DNA of 64,000 nucleotides from Lysobacter spongiicola DSM 21749 (GTDB lineage: Bacteria > Pseudomonadota > Gammaproteobacteria > Xanthomonadales > Xanthomonadaceae). This document shows, piece by piece, positions 1 to 10,505 of the stretch. Location of the stretch: NCBI RefSeq assembly GCF_900167055.1, contig NZ_FUXP01000009.1, positions 47,118 to 111,117 on the forward strand, in the 5' to 3' direction. Both the position numbers and the translations under genes were made by a program. The first letter of the stretch is position 1. Every line of letters begins with the position of its first letter. The notes under the pieces were generated by a model. That model searched no databases, was not told the DNA's origin, and saw nothing but the letters and a program-made list of their open reading frames with translations.

Positions 1-46
1 GATGCCGGCACGCCTAAGCTGCCGGCGGACCCAGCGAGGACAACAG

Positions 47-391
47 ATGGCCACCCGCTACTACATCAGCCTGCCCGACGGCGCCCGCGCACGCGGCAGC
101 GATCCGGAACTCTCCTTCACCGCGCAGAGCGGCGCCGCATTCGCCGGCGAGCTGCAGGATGCGCTGCGCACCGACACGCTGTTCGAGCGCTGGCGGATGA
201 AGCAGGACGAGCCCGACGAGGTCGATCCGTCCCTGGGCGCGACCGACCCCAACGCCACCGTGCAGGGCGAACAGCGCGACCTGCACATCGACCTGGTGGT
301 GACGTCGACCATCCCCGGTTCCGTACTCAAGCAGCGCCTGCGCCTGCTGGCCGGCAACGAATGGGAGCTGCGCAACGTCACCGCAGCCTGA
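47..391 (+). CDS. conserved hypothetical protein (114 aa)
   Basis: I do not recognise a named family. The 114-residue product begins MATRYY. It is rich in charged residues, has no signal peptide or membrane segment, and so is probably cytosolic. The ATG at 47 is chosen because a good ribosome binding site (GCGAGGA, 33-39) lies 7 bases upstream; the frame also opens at 2, but that start has no visible site and lies at the window edge. The C-terminal half (residues about 70-112) has alternating hydrophobic residues suggesting a small beta-rich fold. A REP element lies 24 bases after the stop. No operon partner is visible. Confidence 0.7.
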   Translation: MATRYYISLPDGARARGSDPELSFTAQSGAAFAGELQDALRTDTLFERWRMKQDEPDEVDPSLGATDPNATVQGEQRDLHIDLVVTSTIPGSVLKQRLRLLAGNEWELRNVTAA

Positions 392-415
392 GCGCCTCCC
401 GCCTTGCGCTCGCCC

Positions 416-440
416 TGTAGGAGCGACGTCAGTCGCGACC
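416..440 (+). repeat. single REP, B subfamily
   Basis: TGTAG followed by a short hairpin GCGAC-GTCA-GTCGC and GACC. This is the B-type variant, with an A-T pair where the A type has G-C. It stands alone, 33 bases before an A-type inverted pair. Confidence 0.85.
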
Positions 441-472
441 CGCCATCCCGCCCCGCAGCGGGACAGGGCCTT

Positions 473-551
473 TGTAGGAGCGGCTTCAGCCGCGATCGTG
501 GAACCGGCGCGGGCAGCCGTCCATCCGATCGCGGCTGAAGCCGCTCCTACA
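473..551. repeat. REP inverted pair (BIME), A/A
   Basis: Two A-type REPs in head-to-head orientation. The left arm reads GTAGGAGCGGCTTCAGCCGC and the right arm is its reverse complement. Each arm is itself a hairpin (GCGGCT-TC-AGCCGC), and the pair can form one long stem. The centre carries a GATCG...CGATC pairing and a GGAACCGGCGCGGG stretch also seen in other copies. It lies between two co-oriented genes. Confidence 0.92.
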
Positions 552-622
552 AGTGCTGAGGTCCGGCCATACCAGCGGGCCGCATCGGCCCGGGCTCCAC
601 TCGCCTGCCTACAATGGCGGCC

Positions 623-1318
623 ATGACACAGAAGATCCTGCTCGCATGGAGCGGCGGCAAGGACGCAGCGTGGACCCTGCACGTGCTGCGGCAGCGCGCC
701 GACGTCGAGGTGGTCGGCCTGCTGACCACCGTCACCGCGGACTACGACCGCATCGCCATGCACGGCATCCGCCGCGACGTGCTGCATGCGCAGGCGGCGG
801 CTACCGGGCTGCCGTTGCTGGAGTCGGTGATCCCGAGCCGCTGCGACAACGACACCTATGAGCACGCCTTCGCCGCCACCCTGGCCGAGGCCCGCACACG
901 CTGGCCTTCACTGGACACCATCGCCTTCGGCGACCTCCTGCTGGCGGATGTGCGGGCCTGGCGCGAGGCGTTGTGCGATCGATACGGCTGGAAGATCCTG
1001 ACGCCGCTGTTCGGGATGGATACCACCGCGCTGGCCGATGAGATGGTCGCGGCCGGGCTTGAGGCGCAACTGTGCTGCGTCGATACGCAGCAACTCGATG
1101 GTGGTTTCAGCGGCGGGACGTTCGATCGCTCATTGCTGGATGCGCTGCCCGAGGGGTGTGATCCGTGCGGGGAGAACGGCGAATTCCACACCCTGCTCAC
1201 CAGGGGCCCGATGCTCGACCGTCCACTGCAGGTGGTGCGGGGGGAAACGGTTCTGCGCGACGGCCGCTTCGCCTTTACCGACTTCCTGCTGGCCGGCGCC
1301 CCCCACACCGCCGGGTGA
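623..1318 (+). CDS. PP-loop ATPase of the diphthine-ammonia ligase (DUF71) family
   Basis: The protein (231 aa) is an adenine-nucleotide alpha-hydrolase. The PP-loop SGGKDA at residues 10-15 binds ATP and pyrophosphate. The C-terminal GENGEFHTLL segment is characteristic of the family containing eukaryotic diphthamide synthetase Dph6 and archaeal MJ0570. Bacteria do not make diphthamide, so the substrate here is unknown; an ATP-dependent amidation or thiolation is a reasonable guess. The start at 623 (MTQKILLAW) fits the family N-terminus; an in-frame ATG at 614 would add three residues. It converges on the monooxygenase gene with a 9-base gap, and its neighbours give no metabolic clue. Confidence 0.85.
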   Translation: MTQKILLAWSGGKDAAWTLHVLRQRADVEVVGLLTTVTADYDRIAMHGIRRDVLHAQAAATGLPLLESVIPSRCDNDTYEHAFAATLAEARTRWPSLDTIAFGDLLLADVRAWREALCDRYGWKILTPLFGMDTTALADEMVAAGLEAQLCCVDTQQLDGGFSGGTFDRSLLDALPEGCDPCGENGEFHTLLTRGPMLDRPLQVVRGETVLRDGRFAFTDFLLAGAPHTAG

Positions 1319-1327
1319 GGCTCGCAC

Positions 1328-1654
1328 TCAGTCGCGCTTGCGGTGCCATTCGCCCAGCGGCGTCAGCACCGCCGGTTCGCGCGGGCGTTGCAGCAGGTCG
1401 GGCAACTTCGCGTCGTACGCCTGGCGGTAGGGCTTGTCCTGGTGCTGCAGGAAAGCCTCCAGCGACGGTTCGCTCCACCGCTCGTACAGGGTGAACAGCT
1501 CCGGGATCGCCGTGTCCTGGTGCAGGTAGCAGGAAACGAAGGTCTCCTCGCGCGACATCTGCTCGATCACCTTGCCGACCTCTTCCTTCCAGGCATCGAT
1601 GCACTCGGGGCGGACGTGGCACTTCACGTAGAAGACGAGGTCGCTGTCGGCCAT
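1328..1654 (-). CDS. putative quinol monooxygenase (ABM domain)
   Basis: This 108-aa protein is a single antibiotic-biosynthesis-monooxygenase (ABM) domain, a dimeric ferredoxin-like fold. Matching features are FYVKCHVRPE near the start, the central ETFVSCYLHQD, and LYERWSEPSLEAFLQHQ, where the family keeps a W-x-S-x-x-A-x-x-x-H pattern. Relatives include YgiN-type quinol monooxygenases, but many members have unknown substrates. It is the last gene of a minus-strand operon after adhC and fghA, 21 bases after fghA. That suggests a role linked to formaldehyde or glutathione chemistry, which is inference only. A good start follows AGGAGAT. Confidence 0.85.
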   Translation of the reverse strand: MADSDLVFYVKCHVRPECIDAWKEEVGKVIEQMSREETFVSCYLHQDTAIPELFTLYERWSEPSLEAFLQHQDKPYRQAYDAKLPDLLQRPREPAVLTPLGEWHRKRD

Positions 1655-1675
1655 GGGGATCTCCTGTGCCGCCGC

Positions 1676-2506
1676 TCAGGCCTTGAGCGCGGCGGCGTGG
1701 TGGGCGATGTGGTCGCCGATGAAGCTGGCGATGAAGTAGTAGCTGTGGTCGTACCCGGATTGCATGCGCAGTTCCAGCGGGTGCCCGCTCGCGGCGCAGG
1801 CCGCCTGCAGCAGGTCGGGCCGCAGTTCGGACGCCATGAACTCGTCCGCTTCGCCCTGGTCGACCAGCAGCGGCAGCCGTTCGGTGGCGGCCGGTATCAA
1901 TGCGGTCGCGTCCCACTGGCGCCACGCCTCGCGGTCGGGGCCGAGATAGCTGATGAAGGCCTTCTCGCCCCACGGCACCTGCGAAGGCGCGACGATCGGG
2001 GAGAACGCGGAAACGCTGCGATAGCGGCCGGGATTGCGCAGCGCCGCGACCAGCGCGCCATGCCCGCCCATCGAATGGCCACTGATCGCGCGGGCGGTGG
2101 TGGTCTGGAAATGGGCATCCACCAGCGCCGGCAGCTCCTGCACCACGTAGTCGTGCATCTGGTAGTGCCGCGACCACGGGTCGACGGTGGCGTTGATGTA
2201 GAAGCCGGCGCCCTGGCCGAGGTCGTAGCCCTCGTCGTCGGCGACGTCCTTGCCGCGCGGGCTGGTGTCGGGCGCGACCAGGATGATCCCGTGCTCGGCG
2301 GCATAGCGCTGGGCACCGGCCTTGGTGATGAAGTTCTGCTCGGTGCAGGTCAGGCCGCTGAGCCAGTAGAGCACCGGGCACGCGCCCTGCCGCGCCTGCG
2401 GCGGCAGGTAGACCCCGAAGCGCATGTCGCAGTCGAGCGTGCTGGAGAAGTGCTGCCAGACTTCCTGGCTGCCGCCGAAGCAGGCGTGTTGTTCGATACG
2501 TTCCAT
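1676..2506 (-). CDS. fghA: S-formylglutathione hydrolase
   Basis: It hydrolyses S-formylglutathione to formate and glutathione, the second step of glutathione-dependent formaldehyde oxidation in the cytosol. The 276-aa alpha/beta hydrolase of the esterase D family has nucleophile Ser145 in GHSMGG, Asp221 in DQGEADEF and His254 in YDHSYYF. The oxyanion region [13 protein letters not shown] (residues 48-60) is diagnostic. Length is the normal 275-280 aa. It lies downstream of adhC on the same strand, but a 79-base REP pair occupies the gap, so adhC and fghA may be expressed unequally. The start has an upstream GAGGGAGAT site. Confidence 0.97.
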   Translation of the reverse strand: MERIEQHACFGGSQEVWQHFSSTLDCDMRFGVYLPPQARQGACPVLYWLSGLTCTEQNFITKAGAQRYAAEHGIILVAPDTSPRGKDVADDEGYDLGQGAGFYINATVDPWSRHYQMHDYVVQELPALVDAHFQTTTARAISGHSMGGHGALVAALRNPGRYRSVSAFSPIVAPSQVPWGEKAFISYLGPDREAWRQWDATALIPAATERLPLLVDQGEADEFMASELRPDLLQAACAASGHPLELRMQSGYDHSYYFIASFIGDHIAHHAAALKA

Positions 2507-2533
2507 GGATCTCCCTCGTGGTGCGTACCAACC

Positions 2534-2612
2534 TGTAGGAGCGGCTTCAGCCGCGATCGTGGAGTCGGCGCGGGTAACGGGACATCGGATCGTGGCTGAA
2601 GCCGCTCCTACA
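2534..2612. repeat. REP inverted pair (BIME), A/A, inside operon
   Basis: An A-type head-to-head pair between adhC and fghA. The right arm has one substitution (ATCGTGGCTGAAGCC, where other copies read ATCGCGG), which creates a G-T wobble in the stem. Its position inside an apparent transcript makes a role in RNA processing or stability possible. Confidence 0.9.
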
Positions 2613-2650
2613 GTTCCAGGCCAGGATTCTGGATCCCGGCGGGTGACGGC

Positions 2651-3981
<1,331 letters not shown>

Positions 3982-4014
3982 GGGGCGGGTGCCGCTTTTG
4001 TCCGCGCGACGGAC

Positions 4015-4092
4015 TGTAGGAGCGGCTTCAGCCGCGATCGTGGAACCGGCGCGGCGTTCATGCATCCGATCGCGGCTGAAGCCGCTCCTACA
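4015..4092. repeat. REP inverted pair (BIME), A/A
   Basis: A head-to-head A-type pair, 34 bases from the B/B pair and 32 bases beyond the ppc stop. Its centre keeps the GATCGTGGAACCGGCGCGG segment shared with the copies at 473 and 6929. Confidence 0.92.
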
Positions 4093-4123
4093 GGGGTTTC
4101 GGCAAACGCTGTCGACCGCCGCC

Positions 4124-6862
4124 CTAACCGGTGTTCTGGATCCCCGCGGCGATCCCGTTCACGGTGGCGAACAGGGTGTGCAGCAGCTCGCCGTCGGGCG
4201 AGCCCTCCCGGCGCCAGCGGGCCAGCAGGTCGACCTGCAGCAGGCTGATGGGGTCGACGTAGGGGTTGCGCAGGCGGATCGACTGGCGCAATCGAGGGTC
4301 GCCCGCGAGCAACTCCTCCTCATCCTTGATCGCGAGGATGGTCTCGCGGGTGCGCTCGAACTCGGCGGCGATGCCGGGGTGCATCTTCGCGTGCAGGTCG
4401 CCCTCGGGCAGGTCCCGGGCCAGGCGCGAGTAGCACTCGAAGATGCCGGTGTCGGACTTGGCCAGCACCATCTCGACGTCGTCGACCAGGGTGCCGAAGA
4501 ACGGCCAGTCGCGCGCCATCTCCGCCAGTCTGTCGCGGCCGTGCAGGTCCAGCGCCGTGCCGACGCCATACCAGGCGGTCAGCCCCGAGCGGTTCTGCGC
4601 CCAGGAGAACACCCACGGGATCGCGCGCAGCGATTCCACACCGCCCTTGTTGCCGCGCTTGCTCGGGCGCGAACCGATGCGCAGCCGCTCGATAACGTCG
4701 ATCGGGGTGGCCGAGCGGAAGTAGGCGGCGAAGTCGGGGTGTTCATGCACCAGCGCGCGGTAGTGGGTGCGTGCATCGGCGGCCAGCACGGCGGCGATGT
4801 CCCGCCATTCGCGCTCACGCGGCTCCGGCGGACGCGGGCGCAGGGTCGCGCGCAGCACCGCGCCGGTGGTCTGCTCGAGGTTGCGCAGGGCGAGCGCACG
4901 GATGCCGTACTTGCGGTGGATCACCTCGCCCTGCTCGGTCAGGCGCAGGTAGCCATCGACCGAGCCACGCGGCGCCGCGATCACGGCGCGCTCGGTCTTG
5001 CCGCCGCCGCGGCTGATCGAGCCACCGCGGCCATGGAAGAAGGCGATGCGTACACCGCTCTCGCGGGCCAGTGCCTGCAGTGCGACCTGGGTCTGCTGCA
5101 GCGCCCAGCGCGAAGCGACGATGCCGCCGTCCTTGGCGCTGTCGGAGTAACCGAGCATCACCACCTGCCGATTGCCGCGCGCCTCCAGGTGCGCGCGGTA
5201 GACCGGGTCCGCGAACAGCTCCCGCAGGGTGGCGGCGGCGGCATCGAGGTCGGCGACGGTCTCGAACAGCGGCGCCACGTCCAGCGGCACCTGTCCGCTT
5301 TCGACGCAACCGGCGATGCGCGCCAGTGCCAGCACCGCCAGCGCGTCCGCGGCGCTGCGGCTCATGCTGACGATATAAGGGCCGAAGACGCGCTCGCCAT
5401 AGCGGGGGCGCAACCTGGCGACGGTGCGGAAGACGTCGAGGGTCTGAACCGCGGTGGCGTCGTCGTTGACCTTGACCGAGCCGGCGTCGGCGATGACGTC
5501 GTGCAGGCGCCCGGCTCGTTCGGATGCGTCGCGCGACTCCCACTGCCCATCGTCGAGCAGGCTGGCCAGCGCGGCATCATGGATCGCCGAATCCTGCCGC
5601 AGGTCGAGGCTGGCGAGGTGGAAACCGAAGCAGCGGGCACGTCGCTGCAGGCGCGCTACCGCGAACCCGCCGGCGTGGCGGCCGTGGTGGCGCGCGAGGC
5701 TGGCGGCGATGAGGTCGATGTCCGCCACGAAGGCCGCGGCATCGGGGTAGCCGCCCTCCTCGTCGTCCTGGGTCGCCGCCAGGCGTTCGCCGATCAGCAC
5801 CAGCAGGTTGCGATACGGCATGTCGGCGTGGCGCGGGTGGAGCCTGGCGCTGCCCTCGGGCACCAGCCCGCGATACTCATTGAGCCGGTCGACCACCGCC
5901 TGGTCGACGCCGACCCGCCCCTGCGACTGGCTCAGCATTTCGGCCAGCTTGTCGACGTCGCGGCGATAGGCGGCCAGCACCATCGCGCGCTGCCCGGCCA
6001 GGGTCGCGGCGATGGTCGCCGCGCCGACGTTGGGGTTGCCATCCATGTCGCCACCGACCCAGCTGCCGAAGCCGAGCACGTCGGGGAGCTCCGGCGCATC
6101 CTCGCCGAACTGCTCGCGCAGCGCGTGGGCGAAGGTTTCGTGGTAGACCGGCAGCACCCGGTACAGCACCTCGGACAGATAGAACCCGACGTGTTCGAAC
6201 TCGTCGCCGACGCTGGGCTTGGCGGTCGGCGTCTCCGCGGTCTGCCAGCTGGTGGTCAGGGCCAGGCGGATCCGCTCGCGGTCGGCGTTGCGTTCCGCCG
6301 GCGTACGCGAGCGATCGATGTCGCGCACCAGCGCGGACACGATCTGGCGCTCCTTGTGCAGGAGCACCCTGCGCACCGCTTCGGTCGGGTGGGCGGTAAA
6401 GACCGGTTCGATGCGCAACCGCGGCAGCAGCGCCGCCACCTCGTCGGCGTCGACGCCATCATTCGCCAGGCCCGCCAGCACGGCACGCAATCCGCCCGGC
6501 TGCGCGCCATCGCCGGCGCGCTCGTGGTCTCGACGGCGGCGGATGCGATGCACGCGCTCGGCGAGGTTCACCGCCTGGAAGTAGGTGGAAAACGCCCGCA
6601 CCAGGTCGTTGGCGTGTTCGAGCGTGTCGGCGGAGAGGATGTCGGTCAGTGCCTGCGCGAGGTCGGCGACCGGCGCACCGGATTCGCGCCGCTCGATCGC
6701 CGCCCGCCGCAGGCGTTCGACCTCGGCCAGGAAATCTTCGCCACGCTGCTCGGCGAGGATCTCGCCCACCAGGGCGCCGAGGGTTTTGACGTCCTCGCGC
6801 AGCAGGGCGTCGGTGGGCTGGAAGTCGAAAGTGCGCAGTGGTTCATCGGTGATATCTGTCAT
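4124..6862 (-). CDS. ppc: phosphoenolpyruvate carboxylase
   Basis: It carboxylates phosphoenolpyruvate to oxaloacetate, the anaplerotic feed of the citrate cycle. The 912-aa length is typical of bacterial enzymes. Diagnostic segments are VFTAHPTEAVRR with catalytic His158, GGDMDGNPNVGA, VMLGYSDSAKDGG near residue 570 with the second signature Lys, the glycine-rich loop FHGRGGSISRGGGK, and the C-terminus ending IQNTG, as in the E. coli enzyme. Because the C-terminal glycine is important in this family, the intact end supports a working enzyme. It stands alone between two REP pairs. The ATG at 6862 gives a normal N-terminus. Confidence 0.98.
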   Translation of the reverse strand: MTDITDEPLRTFDFQPTDALLREDVKTLGALVGEILAEQRGEDFLAEVERLRRAAIERRESGAPVADLAQALTDILSADTLEHANDLVRAFSTYFQAVNLAERVHRIRRRRDHERAGDGAQPGGLRAVLAGLANDGVDADEVAALLPRLRIEPVFTAHPTEAVRRVLLHKERQIVSALVRDIDRSRTPAERNADRERIRLALTTSWQTAETPTAKPSVGDEFEHVGFYLSEVLYRVLPVYHETFAHALREQFGEDAPELPDVLGFGSWVGGDMDGNPNVGAATIAATLAGQRAMVLAAYRRDVDKLAEMLSQSQGRVGVDQAVVDRLNEYRGLVPEGSARLHPRHADMPYRNLLVLIGERLAATQDDEEGGYPDAAAFVADIDLIAASLARHHGRHAGGFAVARLQRRARCFGFHLASLDLRQDSAIHDAALASLLDDGQWESRDASERAGRLHDVIADAGSVKVNDDATAVQTLDVFRTVARLRPRYGERVFGPYIVSMSRSAADALAVLALARIAGCVESGQVPLDVAPLFETVADLDAAAATLRELFADPVYRAHLEARGNRQVVMLGYSDSAKDGGIVASRWALQQTQVALQALARESGVRIAFFHGRGGSISRGGGKTERAVIAAPRGSVDGYLRLTEQGEVIHRKYGIRALALRNLEQTTGAVLRATLRPRPPEPREREWRDIAAVLAADARTHYRALVHEHPDFAAYFRSATPIDVIERLRIGSRPSKRGNKGGVESLRAIPWVFSWAQNRSGLTAWYGVGTALDLHGRDRLAEMARDWPFFGTLVDDVEMVLAKSDTGIFECYSRLARDLPEGDLHAKMHPGIAAEFERTRETILAIKDEEELLAGDPRLRQSIRLRNPYVDPISLLQVDLLARWRREGSPDGELLHTLFATVNGIAAGIQNTG

Positions 6863-6928
6863 CCGACAAGGCTACCGCAGCGGGTGTCGACGGGTCGCGC
6901 GAACACTCGCGCCCGCACCGCCAGCCAT

Positions 6929-7006
6929 TGTAGGAGCGGCTTCAGCCGCGATCGTGGAACCGGCGCGGGTGGACGACCGTCCGATCGCGGCTGAAGCCGC
7001 TCCTAC
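6929..7006. repeat. REP inverted pair (BIME), A/A
   Basis: A head-to-head A-type pair between the gshA stop and the ppc start. The arms are perfect copies of the consensus, and the centre again has the GGAACCGGCGCGGG block. Confidence 0.92.
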
Positions 7007-7048
7007 AGGGCATCATCAGAAGGGGCGGGGATCAGCACGTCGCCTCCC

Positions 7049-8425
7049 TCAGTACTCGAACTCCTTGAACACCGGATCCACGCTGCCGCCCCAGGCGCCG
7101 TGGAACAGCTCGAGCTTGCGCTCGGCCGGGGTGACGCCCGCCTCCACCAGCTCCATCAGCGGGCCGAGGAAGATGCTCTCGTCGCTGCCGTTCTCGTTCA
7201 CCCGGTTGCGGCGGGCCAGGCCGTGCGCGGAGATCTGCAGCGCGCGGCGCGCGAGGTCGAGCACGGTGCCATCGCGGAACGGCAGCTTGAACGCATGTTT
7301 CGGCACGCCGTCGCGCAGGGCGTGGATCTCTTCGACGCTGAAGTCGCGGACCAGGTCCCAGGCGGCGTCCAGCGCGGCATCGTCGTACAGCAGGCCGGTC
7401 CAGAACGCGGGCAGTGCGCAGATGCGGTTCCACGGACCGGAGTCGGCGCCACGCATCTCCAGGTACTTCTTGAGCCGGACCTCGGGGAAGGCGGTGGTCA
7501 TGTGGTCGGCCCAGTCCACCAGTGTCGGCGTGTGCCCCGGGTAGGCCGGCAGCTTGCCGGCCAGGTAGTCGCGGAACGACTGGCCGGCAGCATCGATGTA
7601 GCGGCCGTCGCGGTAGACGAAGTACATCGGGACGTCGAGCAGGTAGTCGACATAGCGCTCATAGCCGAAGCCGTCCTCGAACACGAAGTCGAGCAGCCCG
7701 GTGCGGTCGGCGTCGGTATCGGTCCAGATGTGCGACCGGTAGCTCAGGTAGCCGTTGGGCTTGCCTTCGGTGAACGGTGAATCGGCGAACAGGGCGGTCG
7801 CGATCGGCTGCAGCGCGAGCGACACCCGGAACTTCCTGACCATGTCGGCTTCCGACGACACGTCCAGGTTGACCTGCACGGTGGAGGTGCGGGTCATCAT
7901 GTCCAGGCCGAGCGAGCCGACCTTGGGCATGTACTCGCGCATGATCTTGTAGCGGCCCTTGGGCATCCACGGCATCTCGTCGCGACGCCACTTGGGCTGG
8001 AAGCCCATGCCGAGGAAGCCCAAGCCGAGCGGCCCGGCGACGCTGCGCATCTCATGCAGGTGGGTCGCCGCCTCGCGGCAGGTCTGGTGCAGGTTGTCGA
8101 GCGGCGCGCCGGAGAGCTCCAGCTGTCCGGCCGGTTCCAACGAAACCGATGCACCGTCGCGGCTCAGCGCGATGACGCGGCCATGTTCCTCGACCGGCTC
8201 CCAGCCGAACTGCACCAGCCCCTTGAGCAGGGCCTCGATACCGCGCTCGCCATCGAACGGCGGCGGCCGCAGGTCGTCGGTGCGGAAGCCGAACTTCTCG
8301 TGCTCGGTGCCGATCTTCCAATCATCCGCCGGCCTGGCACCGGAGGACAGGAACTCCACCAACTGCGCGCGTCCGGCAGCGCCGGCTTCGATCGGGACAT
8401 CCTTGAGCTGGCTGGGACCGGACAC
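7049..8425 (-). CDS. gshA: glutamate-cysteine ligase, plant type (class II)
   Basis: First enzyme of glutathione synthesis: ATP-dependent joining of glutamate and cysteine. The product belongs to the GCS2 family shared by plants and many alpha- and xanthomonad proteobacteria. Supporting segments are [12 protein letters not shown] (glutamate/ATP site) near residue 36, the [20 protein letters not shown] block, [11 protein letters not shown], and [15 protein letters not shown] at 8425 is chosen as start (458 aa) because a GCGAGG site precedes it by about 7 bases and the length fits. The frame stays open to 8599, but that part is low in similarity to the family. Its product feeds the formaldehyde pathway encoded 4 kb away, although they are not co-transcribed. 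Confidence 0.93.
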   Translation of the reverse strand: MSGPSQLKDVPIEAGAAGRAQLVEFLSSGARPADDWKIGTEHEKFGFRTDDLRPPPFDGERGIEALLKGLVQFGWEPVEEHGRVIALSRDGASVSLEPAGQLELSGAPLDNLHQTCREAATHLHEMRSVAGPLGLGFLGMGFQPKWRRDEMPWMPKGRYKIMREYMPKVGSLGLDMMTRTSTVQVNLDVSSEADMVRKFRVSLALQPIATALFADSPFTEGKPNGYLSYRSHIWTDTDADRTGLLDFVFEDGFGYERYVDYLLDVPMYFVYRDGRYIDAAGQSFRDYLAGKLPAYPGHTPTLVDWADHMTTAFPEVRLKKYLEMRGADSGPWNRICALPAFWTGLLYDDAALDAAWDLVRDFSVEEIHALRDGVPKHAFKLPFRDGTVLDLARRALQISAHGLARRNRVNENGSDESIFLGPLMELVEAGVTPAERKLELFHGAWGGSVDPVFKEFEY

Positions 8426-8604
8426 GCACACCTCGCAGGCAGGAAACGGGCGACATGCGGGTGGACCGGGAGGTCGCACGCCGGCCATCGCAGGATGCGG
8501 CAGTTTAACGAGCGCCCGCGTCACCGACGCGTCGCCGCATGCAACGCTCTGCCCCACCGGTGGGACTGTGGCGTGGGCCGGCCGCCGGCGGGCCTTCATT
8601 CTTT

Positions 8605-8681
8605 TGTAGGAGCGGCTTCAGCCGCGATCTGGAACCGGCGCGGGCCAACGGCTCCAGATCGCGGCTGAAGCCGCTCCTACA
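8605..8681. repeat. REP inverted pair (BIME), A/A, with variant centre
   Basis: A head-to-head A-type pair. The centre differs from other copies: GATCTGGAACC and GGCTCCAGATC pair with each other, so the long stem extends further inward. Confidence 0.9.
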
Positions 8682-8703
8682 GAGGGAGACACCCTGACCG
8701 CCG

Positions 8704-9309
8704 CTACAGCTCGAGCCAGCCGCCAATCACCGCGCGGGCCTCGTCGACCCCCTGCTTGGACTCGCCGGAAAACAGCTGCACGCTCACCGCGTCTCGGTAT
8801 TCAGCCTGCATCTCCTTGCGCACCGCCAGCAGTGCGTTGCCCTGTGCCCCACGGCCCAGCTTGTCGGCCTTGGTCAGGATCGCGTGTGCCGGCAACCCGC
8901 GGCTGACCGCGTAGCCGAGCATCTGCTTGTCGTAATCCTTCAGCGGATGCCGGATATCCATCACCACCACCAGCCCTTTCAGGGCTTCGCGGGTGCGGAA
9001 GTACTTGTCGATGAAGGCCTGCCAGTGCGCCTGCAGGTCCTTGGGCACCTTCGCGTATCCGTAACCCGGCAGGTCGACCAGGAAACGGTCGGTGGTCGGC
9101 GGGATGTCGAAGAACACCAGCTGCTGGGTGCGCCCGGGGGTCTTGGACACCCGGGCGAGCGCGTTCTGCTGGCAGATCGCGTTGAGTGCGCTGGACTTGC
9201 CGGCATTTGAGCGCCCGGCGAAAGCGACTTCGAAGCCGCCGTCGGGCGGGAGCTGTCCGGTGTTGTGCGCCGCCAGCATGTACTGGGCGCGTGCGAGGGG
9301 ATTGGCCAT
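8704..9309 (-). CDS. engB: ribosome biogenesis GTPase EngB (YihA/YsxC)
   Basis: A small essential GTPase of the TrmE-Era-EngA-YihA-Septin class that assists large ribosomal subunit assembly. The 201-aa protein shows G1 GRSNAGKSS (32-40), the G2 threonine in TPGRTQ, G3 DLPGYGYAKV, G4 TKADK, and a G5-like SGES. Length is normal. The gene is divergent from the cytochrome c4 gene; a sigma70-like promoter for that gene lies in the 175-base gap. No operon partner on its own strand is evident. Confidence 0.96.
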   Translation of the reverse strand: MANPLARAQYMLAAHNTGQLPPDGGFEVAFAGRSNAGKSSALNAICQQNALARVSKTPGRTQQLVFFDIPPTTDRFLVDLPGYGYAKVPKDLQAHWQAFIDKYFRTREALKGLVVVMDIRHPLKDYDKQMLGYAVSRGLPAHAILTKADKLGRGAQGNALLAVRKEMQAEYRDAVSVQLFSGESKQGVDEARAVIGGWLEL

Positions 9310-9396
9310 GCGGCTAGGATCGCACGGCGGGCACCCCGGCGGCGGCCCCGGACTGCCCGCAGGGACGTCCGGACTACGGCCGGACAGGCGCGCGCG

Positions 9397-9425
9397 TTGA
9401 CCCGGTTGCGCCCGGCAACGATAAT
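9397..9425 (+). promoter_or_regulatory. sigma70-like promoter of the cytochrome c4 gene
   Basis: A TTGACC -35 box (9397-9402), a 17-base spacer, and a GATAAT -10 box (9420-9425), each one mismatch from consensus. It lies 60 bases before the cytochrome start and points toward it. Confidence 0.7.
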
Positions 9426-9484
9426 TCCGCGGTTCCGACGGTCATTTTCAGATCGTCGCCCCGCGTTTTCCGGAGCCCAGCCCA

Positions 9485-10450
9485 ATGAGCCACGCCCGCG
9501 TCCTCGGCATCGTCGGCCTCACTGCCCTCGCGGCAGCCGCCGTCGCCTACGCCCAGACCACGGTCACCCCGATTCCCGAGAACGCGCCGGTCGAGACCGC
9601 GCCGCTGGAGCAGGTCGCGCCGGCCCCGGAAGTGACTTCGTGGGGGGATGCCCAGAACGGTGCCACCATCGCCGGCACCTGCGCGGCCTGCCACGGGCTG
9701 GACGGAAACCCGACCGACCTGCAGTACCCGCGCCTGGCGGGCCAGAGCGAGCGTTACATCGCGCACCAGATCGCACTGTTCAAGAGCGGTCAGCGCAACG
9801 ACGGCATGGCCGCGGTCATGAAGCCGTTTGCCGACATGCTGAGCGCGCAGGACGCCCGCGACGTCGGCGCCTACTACGCCACCCAGCAGTCCGGCGCAGG
9901 CGTGGCCGACGACGGCCTGGTCACCGAAGGCCCGTACGAGGGCATGCGCTTCTTCGAGGTCGGCCAGCAGCTGTACCTGAGCGGCGACGCCGAACGCGGC
10001 ATTCCGTCCTGCATGGCCTGCCATGGCCCTGCCGGCGCCGGCAACCCCGGCCCCGCCTATCCGCGCGTTGCCGGGCAGGTATCCGATTACACCCAGCGCC
10101 GACTGGAGTACTTCCGCAGCGGCGATCCCGAGAACGACTCACGCCTGTACAGGATCATGGCGGACGTGGCTGCCGAGCTGACCGACCAGGAGATCGGCGC
10201 CCTGTCCAGCTACCTCGAAGGCCTGCATCCCGCGGCCGACGACCTGGTCGCCTCCGCTGCCGGCGCCGCGCCCGTGGCTGCCCCGGCTGCAGCGGCGCCG
10301 GTCGACACCGGTGAGGAAGAGATCGCGCAGACCGGCGAAGGCGAGGCCGAAAGCGTCGATGCCGATGTCGCTGGGCCCGATGAAGTGGCCACCGAAGTCG
10401 ACGCCACCCCGGACGCACAGGATCCGGTGACGCCGCCCGAGCAGGAGTGA
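9485..10450 (+). CDS. cytochrome c4-like diheme protein with acidic C-terminal tail
   Basis: A periplasmic diheme electron carrier of the cytochrome c4 type, usually passing electrons from the bc1 complex to terminal oxidases. An N-terminal signal segment (residues 1-24, ending AYAQ) is followed by two heme c domains with CAACH at 66-70 and CMACH at 176-180. The cores PRLAGQ and PRVAGQ match the repeated c4 domain. Unusually, about 70 residues after the second domain form an Ala/Pro stretch and then a strongly acidic tail. A ribosome-site-like GGAG lies upstream of the ATG. An oxidase is encoded at 45-50 kb. A strong terminator follows. Confidence 0.93.
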   Translation: MSHARVLGIVGLTALAAAAVAYAQTTVTPIPENAPVETAPLEQVAPAPEVTSWGDAQNGATIAGTCAACHGLDGNPTDLQYPRLAGQSERYIAHQIALFKSGQRNDGMAAVMKPFADMLSAQDARDVGAYYATQQSGAGVADDGLVTEGPYEGMRFFEVGQQLYLSGDAERGIPSCMACHGPAGAGNPGPAYPRVAGQVSDYTQRRLEYFRSGDPENDSRLYRIMADVAAELTDQEIGALSSYLEGLHPAADDLVASAAGAAPVAAPAAAAPVDTGEEEIAQTGEGEAESVDADVAGPDEVATEVDATPDAQDPVTPPEQE

Positions 10451-10505
10451 TCCTGGCGCCAGGCCTGCCACGCATGGCCCGACCCGGCTATCCCGGTATT
10501 CACTG

